Assembly (NCBI GenBank): GCA_019120615.1 | Contig: DWUT01000153.1 | Span: 1-38,586 of the forward strand | Length of the DNA: 38,586 nucleotides | DNA from: Candidatus Mediterraneibacter norfolkensis | GTDB taxonomy: Bacteria > Bacillota > Clostridia > Lachnospirales > Lachnospiraceae | Direction: 5' to 3' | In this document: piece after piece, positions 23,370 to 32,242 of the stretch | Layout of the letters: each line of letters begins with the position of its first letter | Numbering within the stretch: position 1 is the stretch's first letter | The notes under the pieces: generated by a model | Seen by the model: only the letters and a program-made list of their open reading frames with translations | What the model was told of the DNA's origin: nothing | Database searches by the model: none | Position numbers and translations under genes: made by a program

Positions 23370-24392
23370 ATGAGTAAACAGACGGTGGGAGCTACCAGGA
23401 AGAGACGTAGTTTTATAGAACTGATGAAAAGGAGAGAAGGTCAGCGAGGGCTTGTGATCGTGCTATTTTTGTTTGTTCCAATGGTCCTTCTGTTAACTTT
23501 TACTTATATACCGTTTGCTAAAATGGTACAGTTCAGTTTTTATGATATGAAGTATATTGGTGAACGGACTTTTGTAGGACTTCAGAACTATATCGATGTA
23601 TTTCAGAGAGACGATATCTTCGGGTCTCTGTTTGTCAGTCTTTACTATATGGGCGGTGCTGTGATCCAGCTTGCACTTGCACTGTTTTTTGCATCGCTTA
23701 TGGTATTTAAGGTCAGAGGAGCGAGTTTCTTTAAAGGAGCGATGTTTTTCCCTTATCTGATCTGTGGTATTGCAATAGGATTTATATTTAAATTTTTCTA
23801 TGCGAGAGGATTTGTACTTGACTCCCTGCTGCAGATGTTTGGAATGAATATCGATGATATCCCCATGTGGCTGCAGGATCAGAAAATCAACAATATAGCA
23901 CTTGCGGCAACATCTGTGTGGAGATATACCGGTCAGAACATGATTCTGTTTCTGGGAGCAATGATGTCCGTAGATTCAGATCTCTATGAAGCCGCATCTC
24001 TGGACGGAGCGAATAAGTGGCATCAGTTCCGCTACATTATACTTCCAAGCATTAAGTCAATTGTTGTTCTGAACCTGATCCTTTCCATCAGCGGTTCTCT
24101 GAGTGCATTTGAGCCGCCTTACGTTATTACAAATGGTACGATGGGAACAGGTACATATTTTGTTATCATGAACCGTATTGCCCATGAGAACCAGAAGGTG
24201 GGGCTTGCCTGCGCAATGGCGATCGTACTTCTTGTGATTATCATTATCTGTACGGTAGCGCAGAAACTGTTTTTCAAATATGCATTTGATGATGGAACTT
24301 CAGATGAGTCCAAAGCTGCGGTGAGAAAGAGAAAAAGAGCTGAGAAAGCAGCAAGAAAAGCAGCTCAGAGAGCGAAAGGAGGACAGGCATAA
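23370..24392 (+). CDS. ABC sugar permease, MalF-type (CUT1)
   Basis: The 340-aa inner membrane protein has six predicted helices, starting at ~28-50 (LVIVLFLFVPMVLLLTFTYIP). The cytoplasmic EAA loop is YEAASLDGANKWHQFRYIIL with the conserved EAAxxDGA-G region and LP. The C-terminal tail is unusually basic (RKRKRAEKAARKAAQRAKGG). It forms a heterodimer with the next permease. The start ATG follows GAGAGGAGG, and its stop overlaps the next start by one nucleotide (TAATG), so the pair is translationally coupled. Confidence 0.95.
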   Translation: MSKQTVGATRKRRSFIELMKRREGQRGLVIVLFLFVPMVLLLTFTYIPFAKMVQFSFYDMKYIGERTFVGLQNYIDVFQRDDIFGSLFVSLYYMGGAVIQLALALFFASLMVFKVRGASFFKGAMFFPYLICGIAIGFIFKFFYARGFVLDSLLQMFGMNIDDIPMWLQDQKINNIALAATSVWRYTGQNMILFLGAMMSVDSDLYEAASLDGANKWHQFRYIILPSIKSIVVLNLILSISGSLSAFEPPYVITNGTMGTGTYFVIMNRIAHENQKVGLACAMAIVLLVIIIICTVAQKLFFKYAFDDGTSDESKAAVRKRKRAEKAARKAAQRAKGGQA

Positions 24393-25228
24393 TGAAAGCC
24401 AGGATAGGATCGTTCTTATTTACATTGTTTAAGTATGTCATGCTTATCGCAGCAGCGATTATTTCTCTGCTCCCGGTTGTTGTCTGTGTATTCACTGCCT
24501 TTAAGACGACGGATGATTATAACTCATCATCTGTTCTTGATCTGCCAAAGCAGTGGATGGTGGAAAACTTTTCCATCGCCATGAAACAGGCCAATATGCT
24601 CCGAGGATTTGCAAATACGGCAATCGTTTTGGTAGTAGTGCTCGTGTGTTCTATTTTTATCAGCGCTATGCTGGCGTATGTGCTGAACCGGTTTAAATTT
24701 AAAGGAAATGGTATTATTCAGAATTTGTTTATGTTCGCATCTCTGATCCCTGGGATCGCAACACAGGTAACGGTTTATCAGATTATGTATTCACTGGGCC
24801 TGATCAATCATCTGTATGGATACATGATCGTGCTGATGGGGACGGATATTATCTCGATTTACATCTTCCTGCAATTTTTTGAGAACCTTCCGGTATCTCT
24901 TGACGAATCAGCTATCATGGACGGTTGTACATATTTTGGTGTGTTCTTTAAAATCCTGTTTCCGCTTCTGAAGCCGGCGATTGTGACATCGCTCGTGCTG
25001 AAAGGCGTGAGTGTATATAACGAGTACTATATGTCCAATCTTTATTTACAGACAAAGGAATTAAGAACAATATCAACAGCTTTGTATGCATTTACAGGAC
25101 CGTATGGAAATCAGTATAACTACATCTGCGCCGGTGTACTGATTACGATTATTCCGATTTTCATCCTGTTCCTGATCTTCCAGAAACAGGTATATGGCGG
25201 TATGGCAGCAGGTGCTGTAAAAGGATAA
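24392..25228 (+). CDS. ABC sugar permease, MalG-type (CUT1)
   Basis: The 278-aa protein has about six helices (first at ~10-32, LFKYVMLIAAAIISLLPVVVCV) and the EAA loop as DESAIMDGCTYFGVFFKIL. The C-terminus ends KQVYGGMAAGAVKG, typical of MalG-type proteins. With the upstream permease it forms the channel for the sugar importer. It lies 30 nt before the first GH130 gene, so uptake and phosphorolysis are co-transcribed. Confidence 0.95.
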   Translation: MKARIGSFLFTLFKYVMLIAAAIISLLPVVVCVFTAFKTTDDYNSSSVLDLPKQWMVENFSIAMKQANMLRGFANTAIVLVVVLVCSIFISAMLAYVLNRFKFKGNGIIQNLFMFASLIPGIATQVTVYQIMYSLGLINHLYGYMIVLMGTDIISIYIFLQFFENLPVSLDESAIMDGCTYFGVFFKILFPLLKPAIVTSLVLKGVSVYNEYYMSNLYLQTKELRTISTALYAFTGPYGNQYNYICAGVLITIIPIFILFLIFQKQVYGGMAAGAVKG

Positions 25229-25258
25229 AATTTGAAGACTTAAATATGGAGGTTACTT

Positions 25259-26284
25259 ATGAGCAATGTAAAAATAATCGGGACAGATGTACCCAATATG
25301 CCATGGCAGGACCGTCCGGCAGATGCGAAAGACTGGATGCCGTTGTGGAGATACAGTGAAAATCCGATAATCGGCCGCAATCCGGTTGAAGGAGTAGCCC
25401 GCATCTTCAATAGTGCGGTAATCCCTTATGAAGGTGCGTTTATCGGAGTGTTCAGGGGAGAGCAGATTAATGGGATTCCGTACATATATCTCGGAAAAAG
25501 TGAAGACGGGATTCACTGGAATTTTGATAAAGATAAAATCCCGTTTAAAGACGAAGAAGGAAACGACTTTATGCCGGTGTATGCATATGACCCGAGACTG
25601 GTAGAAGTAGACGGGGTTTATTATATCATGTGGTGCCAGGATTTCTACGGGGCATCCATAGGTATGGCGAAAACGACAGATTTTAAAACGTTTACAAGAC
25701 TTGAAAACCCGTTCCTTCCGTTTAACAGAAATGCAGTTCTTTTCCCAAGAAAGATCAACGGAAATTTTGTGCTTCTTTCAAGACCGAGTGACAGCGGACA
25801 CACACCGTTTGGTGATATTTTCCTCTCTGAAAGTCCTGATATGCTCTACTGGGGAAAACATCGTCACGTGATGGGCAAGAGTCCGGAATGGTGGGAGTCT
25901 GTTAAGATTGGAGGCGGAGCAGCACCGATCGAGACAAGTGAGGGATGGCTTCTTTTCTACCACGGTGTAACCGGAACCTGCAACGGCTATGTATACAGCA
26001 TCGGTGGAGCAATCCTTGATATTGACAATCCGTCTGTTGTGAAATATCGCTGTGAAAACTTTCTTCTGACTCCGGAAGAATGGTATGAGGAAAGAGGGTT
26101 TGTGCCAAATGTCACCTTCCCGTGCGCAACAATCCACGATGCTGCCACAGGAAGAATTGCGATATATTATGGAGCCGCAGATTCTTACGTGGGAATTGCG
26201 TTTACGACAGCAGATGAAGTGATTGATTATATTAAAGAGCATTCCGTTGTAAGGGAAAATGATTCAGAGATTGGAAGACGATAA
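25259..26284 (+). CDS. GH130 beta-1,4-manno-oligosaccharide phosphorylase
   Basis: The 341-aa protein is a five-bladed beta-propeller GH130 enzyme. The putative general acid is Asp111 in VYAYDPRLVEV. Other conserved stretches are VARIFNSAV, GVFRGEQ, WWESVKIGGGAAPI, and GWLLFYHGV. GH130 enzymes reversibly phosphorolyse beta-mannosides to alpha-mannose-1-phosphate. The length and the pairing with an epimerase and a second GH130 make it likely to be the manno-oligosaccharide phosphorylase (GH130_2-like) that trims longer chains from the end. Start ATG 25259 follows TGGAGG. It has no signal peptide. Exact subfamily is not certain. Confidence 0.88.
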   Translation: MSNVKIIGTDVPNMPWQDRPADAKDWMPLWRYSENPIIGRNPVEGVARIFNSAVIPYEGAFIGVFRGEQINGIPYIYLGKSEDGIHWNFDKDKIPFKDEEGNDFMPVYAYDPRLVEVDGVYYIMWCQDFYGASIGMAKTTDFKTFTRLENPFLPFNRNAVLFPRKINGNFVLLSRPSDSGHTPFGDIFLSESPDMLYWGKHRHVMGKSPEWWESVKIGGGAAPIETSEGWLLFYHGVTGTCNGYVYSIGGAILDIDNPSVVKYRCENFLLTPEEWYEERGFVPNVTFPCATIHDAATGRIAIYYGAADSYVGIAFTTADEVIDYIKEHSVVRENDSEIGRR

Positions 26285-26286
26285 TT

Positions 26287-27474
26287 ATGCAGGATATCAA
26301 AGTGTTTGCAGCGGATGTCAAGAAGCATCTGACAGAAACGATCATTCCGTTTTGGGAAAATTTGAGAGATGAGGAATACGGTGGGTATTACGGGTGGCTC
26401 GGCTATGACCTGAAGCTGGATAAGAAAGCTGTAAAAGGATGCATCCTGAACAGCAGGATTCTGTGGTTTTTTTCCAATGCATATCTGCTTCTGAAGGAGG
26501 AATGTCTCCTTCATGAAGCGGGTCATGCATGGAAGTTTTTAAAAGAATATTGTGTGGACCGTGAAAACGGAGGTGTCTACTGGTCGCTTACATATGATGG
26601 AAAACCGGAAGATACAACGAAGCATACATATAATCAGGCGTTCGCGATTTATGCACTGTCATCCTATTATGATGCATCAGGGGATGAAGAGGCACTGGAA
26701 CTTGCGCGGGGGCTGTATCGGCTGATAGAGGCAAAGTGCAGGGATGAATACGGCTATCTGGAGGCGTTCAATGTCCGCTTTGAGCCCGAGGTCAATGATA
26801 AACTTTCAGAAAACGGGGTCATGGCAGAAAAGACTATGAATACGCTGCTTCATGTATTTGAAGCGTACACAGAACTTTATCGGGTTACAAAAGACCCCGA
26901 AGTAGGAAAAAACATCAAATATATGATGGATCTTATTGCTGATAAGATATATAACCCGGAACTGGGACGTCAGGAAGTGTTTTTTGACAGAACATGGAAC
27001 AGCCTTATCGATCTCTATTCATATGGACATGATATAGAAACAGCATGGCTTGTGGACAGGGGGCTGGATGTTCTGGATGATGCTTCGTACAAGAAGAGAC
27101 TGCGCCCTGTTACAAAACAGATCACCCGAAATATTTATGACCGGGCATATATTGACCATTCGCTTGTCAATGAAGCAGAGAACGGTATTGTGGATACAAC
27201 AAGGGTCTGGTGGGTGCAGGCCGAGGCTGTTGTAGGTTTCCTGAATGGATGGCAGAGATCTCCGGAACATCCGGAATATCTGGAGGCGGCAGAAGATATC
27301 TGGGAGTATATCAAAGAGAAAGTTGTGGATCACAGGGACGGCTCGGAATGGTTCTGGGCTGTTGACCGGGAAGGCCGGCCGCTTGAAAAGCCTATTGTAG
27401 AGCCGTGGAAATGCCCGTATCACAATGGAAGAATGTGCATTGAAGTTATCAGGAGGACACAAAATGTTGCATGA
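26287..27474 (+). CDS. Cellobiose/mannobiose 2-epimerase (AGE family)
   Basis: The 395-aa protein is an (alpha/alpha)6-barrel epimerase. The three catalytic His positions known from cellobiose 2-epimerases are present: His189 in NTLLHVFE, His248 in [10 protein letters not shown], and His379 in [27 protein letters not shown] and [12 protein letters not shown] are also characteristic. It interconverts beta-1,4-mannobiose and mannosylglucose at the reducing end, feeding the mannosylglucose phosphorylase encoded next. The gene starts 2 nt after the preceding stop. The next start codon lies inside its 3' end, so the genes are coupled. Confidence 0.93.
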   Translation: MQDIKVFAADVKKHLTETIIPFWENLRDEEYGGYYGWLGYDLKLDKKAVKGCILNSRILWFFSNAYLLLKEECLLHEAGHAWKFLKEYCVDRENGGVYWSLTYDGKPEDTTKHTYNQAFAIYALSSYYDASGDEEALELARGLYRLIEAKCRDEYGYLEAFNVRFEPEVNDKLSENGVMAEKTMNTLLHVFEAYTELYRVTKDPEVGKNIKYMMDLIADKIYNPELGRQEVFFDRTWNSLIDLYSYGHDIETAWLVDRGLDVLDDASYKKRLRPVTKQITRNIYDRAYIDHSLVNEAENGIVDTTRVWWVQAEAVVGFLNGWQRSPEHPEYLEAAEDIWEYIKEKVVDHRDGSEWFWAVDREGRPLEKPIVEPWKCPYHNGRMCIEVIRRTQNVA

Positions 27475-28630
27475 ACAGTATTATGTAGAGAAGGCAAAGG
27501 TAGACCGTCTGGTTGCACGCAAGAACAGGAAGACAGATTTTTATAACGGTATATACGACAGATATGAGTTCCCTGTACTTACAAGAGAGTTTGCTCCGGT
27601 TCACTGGAGATACGACCTGAATAAAGAGACAAATCCATATTTTATGGAGCGGCTGGGGATTAATGCGGTAATGAATTCAGGAGCGATTGAACTGAACGGG
27701 AAATACTATCTTGTCGTCCGTGTGGAAGGAAATGACAGGAAATCGTTTTTTGCTGTGGCAGAAAGTGACAGCGGAGTAGATGGATTTCATTTCTGGGATT
27801 ATCCTGTTGTGCTCCCGGATACCTGCCCGGAAGAGACAAATGTATATGATATGCGTCTGACAAAACATGAGGACGGATGGATCTACGGAGTGTTCTGTTC
27901 TGAAAGTAAAGATAAAGACAATCAGGATCTTTCCGCGGCAGTGGCGGCAGCAGGAATTGTCCGGACAAAAGATTTAAAGACATGGGAAAGACTGGATAAT
28001 CTGAAGACACTTCATTCGCCGCAGCAGAGAAATGTTGCCCTTCATCCGGAATTTGTGGATGGAAAATATGCTTTCTATACACGGCCTATGGACGGATTTA
28101 TTGAGACCGGATCCGGCGGCGGAATTGGATTTGGGCTTTGTGATGATATCGAACATGCTGTAATTGATGAAGAAAAAATCATCAGCAGGCGGATTTATCA
28201 TACGCTGACTGAGTCGAAAAACGGAGCGGGCGCAGTCCCGATCCGAGGGAAAAAATGCTGGATACACATCGCGCATGGCGTAAGAAATACGGCGGCTGGT
28301 CTCAGATATGTACTTTATGCATTCGGTACAGATCTTGAACATCCGGATCAGGTGATCGCAGAGCCATCTGGCGTGTTCCTCGTACCGCTTGGCTCCGAGA
28401 GGGTGGGAGATGTTTCAAATGTTGTGTTTACAAATGGAGCCATTGCAAAGGAAAACGGGGATATTTATATTTACTATGCATCTTGTGATACGAGGATGCA
28501 TGTAGCTACGACTACGGTTGACAAGATGGAAGATTATCTGTTCAATACACCGAAAGATCCTTTGAGATCTCCGGACTGTGTGAAACAGAGATGTGAACTG
28601 ATTGACAGAAATATGGAACTTCTTAAATAA
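27464..28630 (+). CDS. GH130_1 4-O-beta-mannosylglucose phosphorylase
   Basis: The 388-aa protein is the longer, GH130_1-type enzyme. The general acid is Asp129 in NVYDMRL, the motif around Asp131 of the Bacteroides enzyme. [27 protein letters not shown] and [13 protein letters not shown] are further conserved stretches. It cleaves mannosyl-beta-1,4-glucose with phosphate to mannose-1-phosphate and glucose, which go to the mutase and the fused isomerase-kinase. ATG 27464 is chosen because AGGAGG (27451-27456) lies in front; an upstream in-frame start at 27425 has none. It overlaps the epimerase gene by 11 nt. Confidence 0.93.
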   Translation: MLHEQYYVEKAKVDRLVARKNRKTDFYNGIYDRYEFPVLTREFAPVHWRYDLNKETNPYFMERLGINAVMNSGAIELNGKYYLVVRVEGNDRKSFFAVAESDSGVDGFHFWDYPVVLPDTCPEETNVYDMRLTKHEDGWIYGVFCSESKDKDNQDLSAAVAAAGIVRTKDLKTWERLDNLKTLHSPQQRNVALHPEFVDGKYAFYTRPMDGFIETGSGGGIGFGLCDDIEHAVIDEEKIISRRIYHTLTESKNGAGAVPIRGKKCWIHIAHGVRNTAAGLRYVLYAFGTDLEHPDQVIAEPSGVFLVPLGSERVGDVSNVVFTNGAIAKENGDIYIYYASCDTRMHVATTTVDKMEDYLFNTPKDPLRSPDCVKQRCELIDRNMELLK

Positions 28631-28652
28631 AAATCGAATGAGTTGTTGAAAA

Positions 28653-28712
28653 CCCGGAGAAAATCGGCGGCCTGTTAAACAGTCGTTGGAAGGAGGTCGC
28701 CGGTTTTCCGGG
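28653..28712 (+). other. Imperfect stem-loop between mannan genes
   Basis: CGGCGGCC/GGTCGCCG (8 pairs) and CCCGGAGAA with TTTTCCGGG-side pairs (9 pairs) form a long stem with a small internal loop. No T-run follows, so it is not a clear terminator; it may protect or process the mRNA or attenuate partly. Confidence 0.4.
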
Positions 28713-28763
28713 AGACGGTGGATAAACAGAAAGCAAAAAAAGGATCAGGAAAGGCTGACAGGC

Positions 28764-29396
28764 ATGAGGCATTATATCAGAGAGATCAGGAAAAACACCG
28801 CCGGAATGGGCCGGCGCGAAAAAGCGGAATATATTCTGACATATTACTGGTATCATTTGCTGGGAGTAATTGCGGCAGTATGTCTGGTCCTTTTTCTTAT
28901 CATACATTTCGGATTCCGTGAAGATCCTCCTCTTTTTACCTGTGCGCTGGTAAATCAGGAGATAAATTTTACCAGAGACGGGCAGATAGAAAAGGATTTT
29001 TCGCAGACATCAGGAATCGACGAGAACAGAATGGATATAAATTCAGATTATAATATATCCTACGGTAATGTAAAACTTGAAGGTGTCAACGAAAGTTCTT
29101 ATGAAAAATTTTTCTTTAAGTGGCAGAACAAAGAGTTGGATGCTGTTGTACTGCCGGAGAGCTTTTATAAATACTGCCGGGAGATGGGAGGAAGCTTCAA
29201 AAGCCTCGAGGGATGGAATGTGGAAGGATTTACCCTATACGAAGATGGCGGAAATATAACGGCGGTGGAAGTGGAGAACACGTTACTTTCCCATTATCTG
29301 GATAATGAGACAGGAGAAAAAGTACTTCTTGCTTTTCCGGATACAGGGCAGCATGAGGATGAGTGCAGAGCTTTTCTTGATTTTATACGGAGGTGA
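28764..29396 (+). CDS. One-helix membrane protein of unknown function
   Basis: The 210-aa protein has a basic N-terminus (MRHYIREIRKNTAGMGRREK), a transmembrane helix at ~residues 30-50 (YWYHLLGVIAAVCLVLFLIIHFG) and a soluble C-terminal domain outside. No catalytic motif is visible. ATG 28764 is preferred because AGGAAAGG lies upstream and the protein begins with the typical basic segment; an in-frame TTG at 28686 would add 26 residues. It lies between the GH130 gene and a YesL-like gene, and similar pairs occur near sugar-transport loci in Lachnospiraceae. The function is unknown. Confidence 0.65.
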   Translation: MRHYIREIRKNTAGMGRREKAEYILTYYWYHLLGVIAAVCLVLFLIIHFGFREDPPLFTCALVNQEINFTRDGQIEKDFSQTSGIDENRMDINSDYNISYGNVKLEGVNESSYEKFFFKWQNKELDAVVLPESFYKYCREMGGSFKSLEGWNVEGFTLYEDGGNITAVEVENTLLSHYLDNETGEKVLLAFPDTGQHEDECRAFLDFIRR

Positions 29397-29400
29397 GATT

Positions 29401-30047
29401 ATGAAGAAGTTCGGGATTGATAATCCGTTTTTCGGATTTATGGAGAGAGTAGGTGACATTCTCATATTAAATGTACTGTTTGTTATTACCAGTATTCCCA
29501 TACTGACAATCGGAATGTCCCTTTCGGCAATGTACCGGGTGACGCTTCGTATGGTGAGAAGAGAGTGCAGTTATGTGGCAAAGGAATATTTCCGTGCGTT
29601 CAGAGAGGAATGGAGAAAAAGCACAGCTATCTGGATGATTCTGCTTGTGTCAGGAATTCTGTTGTTTTTTGATGTGACAGTGGGAAAGGATATGTGGAAT
29701 ATCCTTAATGCTGCAGTGGGAGCTTTAGTTTTTATATGGGGGATGTTGTTTACATATGTATTTGCGGTACAGGCGAGATTTGAAAATACAGTAAAGAATA
29801 TTTTTAAAAATTCCATGTATATGGCAATCCGTCATTTCCCGTTTACAGTTATAATGGTGGTCTTAAATGCGATCCCGGCAGTGTGTTTTTTTTCGGAAGC
29901 GTCACTATGGCGCTTGCGACACCAATCTACATAGTTGCCGGATTTGCGGCGACTGCAAGACTTAATTCAGTTTTTCTGAACAGAATTTTTCAAAAATATA
30001 TGCCGGAAGAAGGGGAGGCTGGATATGTGGATCAGGCCACAGCATAA
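29401..30047 (+). pseudogene. YesL (DUF624) membrane protein, frameshifted at a T-run
   Basis: The intact reading frame runs from ATG 29401 to a stop at 29934 (177 aa) with four helices. After AIPAVCFF at the run of eight T (29886-29893) the frame ends in an unrelated tail, SEASLWRLRHQST. Read one base off, the sequence continues as GSVTMALATPIYIVAGFAA and ends with EEGEAGYVDQATA at a stop at 30045-30047, giving a normal YesL length of ~215 aa. Nine T would restore it. The restored 3' end overlaps the next start codon, as in a coupled operon, which supports the intact ancestral frame. A sequencing error, a real loss, or slippage are all possible. The RBS is GGAGGTG. Confidence 0.75.
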
Positions 30048-31080
30048 ACAACTGCAGTATGCCGGAAGGATTGACTGGACCGACCGGAATGCGCCTGTAT
30101 TTGTGTTCCCCTGTACGTCGGTGCAGATGCGGTTTACAGGTGATACGCTGAAAGTATATGTGAGAAACAAAAAGGCATATTGGGAGAATTATCTCGGCTG
30201 CATTCTGGACGGGGAGCAGACAAAGCTCCGCCTGCCGGATGACGGGGACGTCCTTCTTGAGATTCCGGTAAAGCCATCGGCTGAACAGACAGATGGGGAC
30301 GGTTCTCATGAGGTGCTTCTGTTTAAGCGGCAGGATTCCTGCCACGAGGTAACATTCCTTGGATTTGAGATCGGGGAAGGAGAAACCGTGCTGGATCTTC
30401 CTTACGTTCCGCAGCGCAGGATCGAAGTGTACGGCGATTCCGTGTCAGCAGGCGAAGTATCTGAGGCTTTGGATTATGTGGGGAAACCGGATCCGGAGCA
30501 TAAAGGACAGTATTCCAACAGCTGGTATTCCTACGCCTGGATGACAGCACGTAAGCTGGGAGCCCAGATTCATGATGTGGCTCAGGGAGGCATTGCTCTT
30601 CTTGACGGTACGGGCTGGTTCAACGAGCCGGACTATATAGGGATGGAGACTGTATGGAACAAGATACATTACAACCCGGTATTCGGGCCGTCGACAGACT
30701 GGGATTTCACACAGTATAAGCCGCAGGTCGTGATCGTTGCCATAGGACAGAATGACAGCCATCCAGAAGATTATATGAAAGAAGACTACAACTGTTCCCG
30801 CTCTGCGCGTTGGAGAAGAGAATATGGCGAGCTGCTGAAAAAGATACGCGGGCAGTATCCGGATGCATGGATCGTGTGTATTACCACTCTGCTGGAACAC
30901 GATCCGTCATGGGATCAGTCTGTTGATGAAGTGTGCGGCTCGCTGCAGGATGAGAAGATACGTCATTTTGTGTTCCGCAGAAACGGAAGCGGAACGCCGG
31001 GGCATCTGAGGATTCCCGAGGCTGAGGAGATGGCGGAAGAACTGAGTACATATATTGAGGAACTGGATATCGAGTGGTAA
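30025..31080 (+). CDS. CE2-like acetyl esterase (SGNH fold)
   Basis: The 351-aa protein has an N-terminal beta-sandwich (1-~125) and a C-terminal SGNH hydrolase domain. The nucleophile is Ser139 in EVYGDSVSAGE; block III is GQND (241-244); His327 in TPGHLRIPEAEEMAEE fits the catalytic His. The two-domain layout matches carbohydrate esterase family 2. In Roseburia mannan loci a CE2 removes 3-O-, 4-O- and 6-O-acetyl groups from manno-oligosaccharides. No signal peptide is present. An AGGGGAGG site precedes ATG 30025, inside the restored end of the YesL gene. It works with the CE17-like enzyme encoded next. Confidence 0.88.
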   Translation: MWIRPQHKQLQYAGRIDWTDRNAPVFVFPCTSVQMRFTGDTLKVYVRNKKAYWENYLGCILDGEQTKLRLPDDGDVLLEIPVKPSAEQTDGDGSHEVLLFKRQDSCHEVTFLGFEIGEGETVLDLPYVPQRRIEVYGDSVSAGEVSEALDYVGKPDPEHKGQYSNSWYSYAWMTARKLGAQIHDVAQGGIALLDGTGWFNEPDYIGMETVWNKIHYNPVFGPSTDWDFTQYKPQVVIVAIGQNDSHPEDYMKEDYNCSRSARWRREYGELLKKIRGQYPDAWIVCITTLLEHDPSWDQSVDEVCGSLQDEKIRHFVFRRNGSGTPGHLRIPEAEEMAEELSTYIEELDIEW

Positions 31081-31138
31081 TAAATCGAAAAATACCGGTG
31101 TTTCAGGTCAGAAGTACCGGAGAAAGGCAGAACAACAG

Positions 31139-32215
31139 ATGAACAGACCAGATCTTACCAGACTGAAATCATGTATGAGACGGGCGGAGGCGGGGAAAGA
31201 ACTGACGATCGGTTTTTTCGGCGGTTCTATTACCCAGGACAGCCTTGCCACAAAGCACGAGAATTGTTATGCATACAGAGTGTTCCGGTGGTGGGAAGAG
31301 ACCTTTCCGAAAGCAGTGTTCCATTATGTAAACGGAGGAATCGGCGGAACAACCTCTCACTATGGAGTTTCCCGCATAGTGACTGATGTGCTGATGTATC
31401 AGCCAGATTTTGTGGTAGTGGACTTTTCCGTAAATGATGATCCGAATGAGTTTTTTCAGGAAACCTATGAGGGGATGATACGGAGAATGCTGATGTGGAG
31501 TTCAAAACCGGCCGTATTGCTTCTTAACAATGTATTTTACGATACAGGGAAAAATGCGCAGGAATATCACAATCAAGTGGGAGACTGGTATCATCTGCCC
31601 CATGTGAGTATAAAGGATACGGTGTGGCGGAGAATGAAAGCCGGAGAGTTTACCCGGGAAGAGATCACTCCTGACGGGCTTCACCCGAATGATAAGGGAC
31701 ACGGACTTGTTGCGGCGGAGATCATGTCATATCTGGAACAGGTGAAAGAACATATGTGGGAGGATGAATCGGTGCAGAAGTTCTTCTTACCAATGACGGA
31801 TAATGCCTATGAAAATGCCTGCAGGCTTACAATCCGGGAGAGCTGTCCAAAGCTTGACGGATTCCTGGCTGATGCAGAAGAAAAGAAAGGACATCTTGAT
31901 CATTTTAAAAATGGGTGGATCGGGAAAAAGGCGGGGGAGCGAATCACATTTGAAGTCGAGGCATCCTGTATCGCAGTCCAGTACCGGAAGACAATTCATC
32001 ATCCTGCCAGAAAAGCAGTACTGATTCTGGATGGCGATACGGAACAACCTGTGATGCTGGACGGGAATTTCGATGAAAACTGGGGAGACTGTCTGTATCT
32101 GGAGCCGGTACTCCATCATGGGGAATTCGGTCGGCATACAGTGGAAATAGAGGTTTTGCCAGACGAGTATGAGACTGCAGAGCCGTTTTATCTGATGTCT
32201 CTGATTATAGCGTAA
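31139..32215 (+). CDS. CE17-like acetylmannan esterase (SGNH plus CBM35-like domain)
   Basis: The 358-aa protein has an SGNH hydrolase domain (1-~205): Ser30 in IGFFGGSITQDS, Asp100 region DFSVND, and Asp179/His182 in TPDGLHPNDKGHG. The C-terminal domain (~220-358, WIGKKAGERITFEVEAS to YLMSLIIA) looks like a CBM35-type sandwich. This is the layout of CE17, which removes 2-O-acetyl from mannose in gut Roseburia. ATG 31139 is preferred over the in-frame upstream start at 31055, which overlaps the previous gene end; AGAAAGG lies upstream. It acts in the cytosol on imported oligosaccharides. Confidence 0.88.
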   Translation: MNRPDLTRLKSCMRRAEAGKELTIGFFGGSITQDSLATKHENCYAYRVFRWWEETFPKAVFHYVNGGIGGTTSHYGVSRIVTDVLMYQPDFVVVDFSVNDDPNEFFQETYEGMIRRMLMWSSKPAVLLLNNVFYDTGKNAQEYHNQVGDWYHLPHVSIKDTVWRRMKAGEFTREEITPDGLHPNDKGHGLVAAEIMSYLEQVKEHMWEDESVQKFFLPMTDNAYENACRLTIRESCPKLDGFLADAEEKKGHLDHFKNGWIGKKAGERITFEVEASCIAVQYRKTIHHPARKAVLILDGDTEQPVMLDGNFDENWGDCLYLEPVLHHGEFGRHTVEIEVLPDEYETAEPFYLMSLIIA

Positions 32216-32242
32216 AGAAAAGGAAAAAGGAGGAAAAGTAAA

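Noticed and set aside
28718-28921. 67-aa ORF from GTG 28718 overlapping the one-helix protein
   Set aside because: Out of frame with the protein that has a clear helix and continues to 29396; lysine-rich with no motif.
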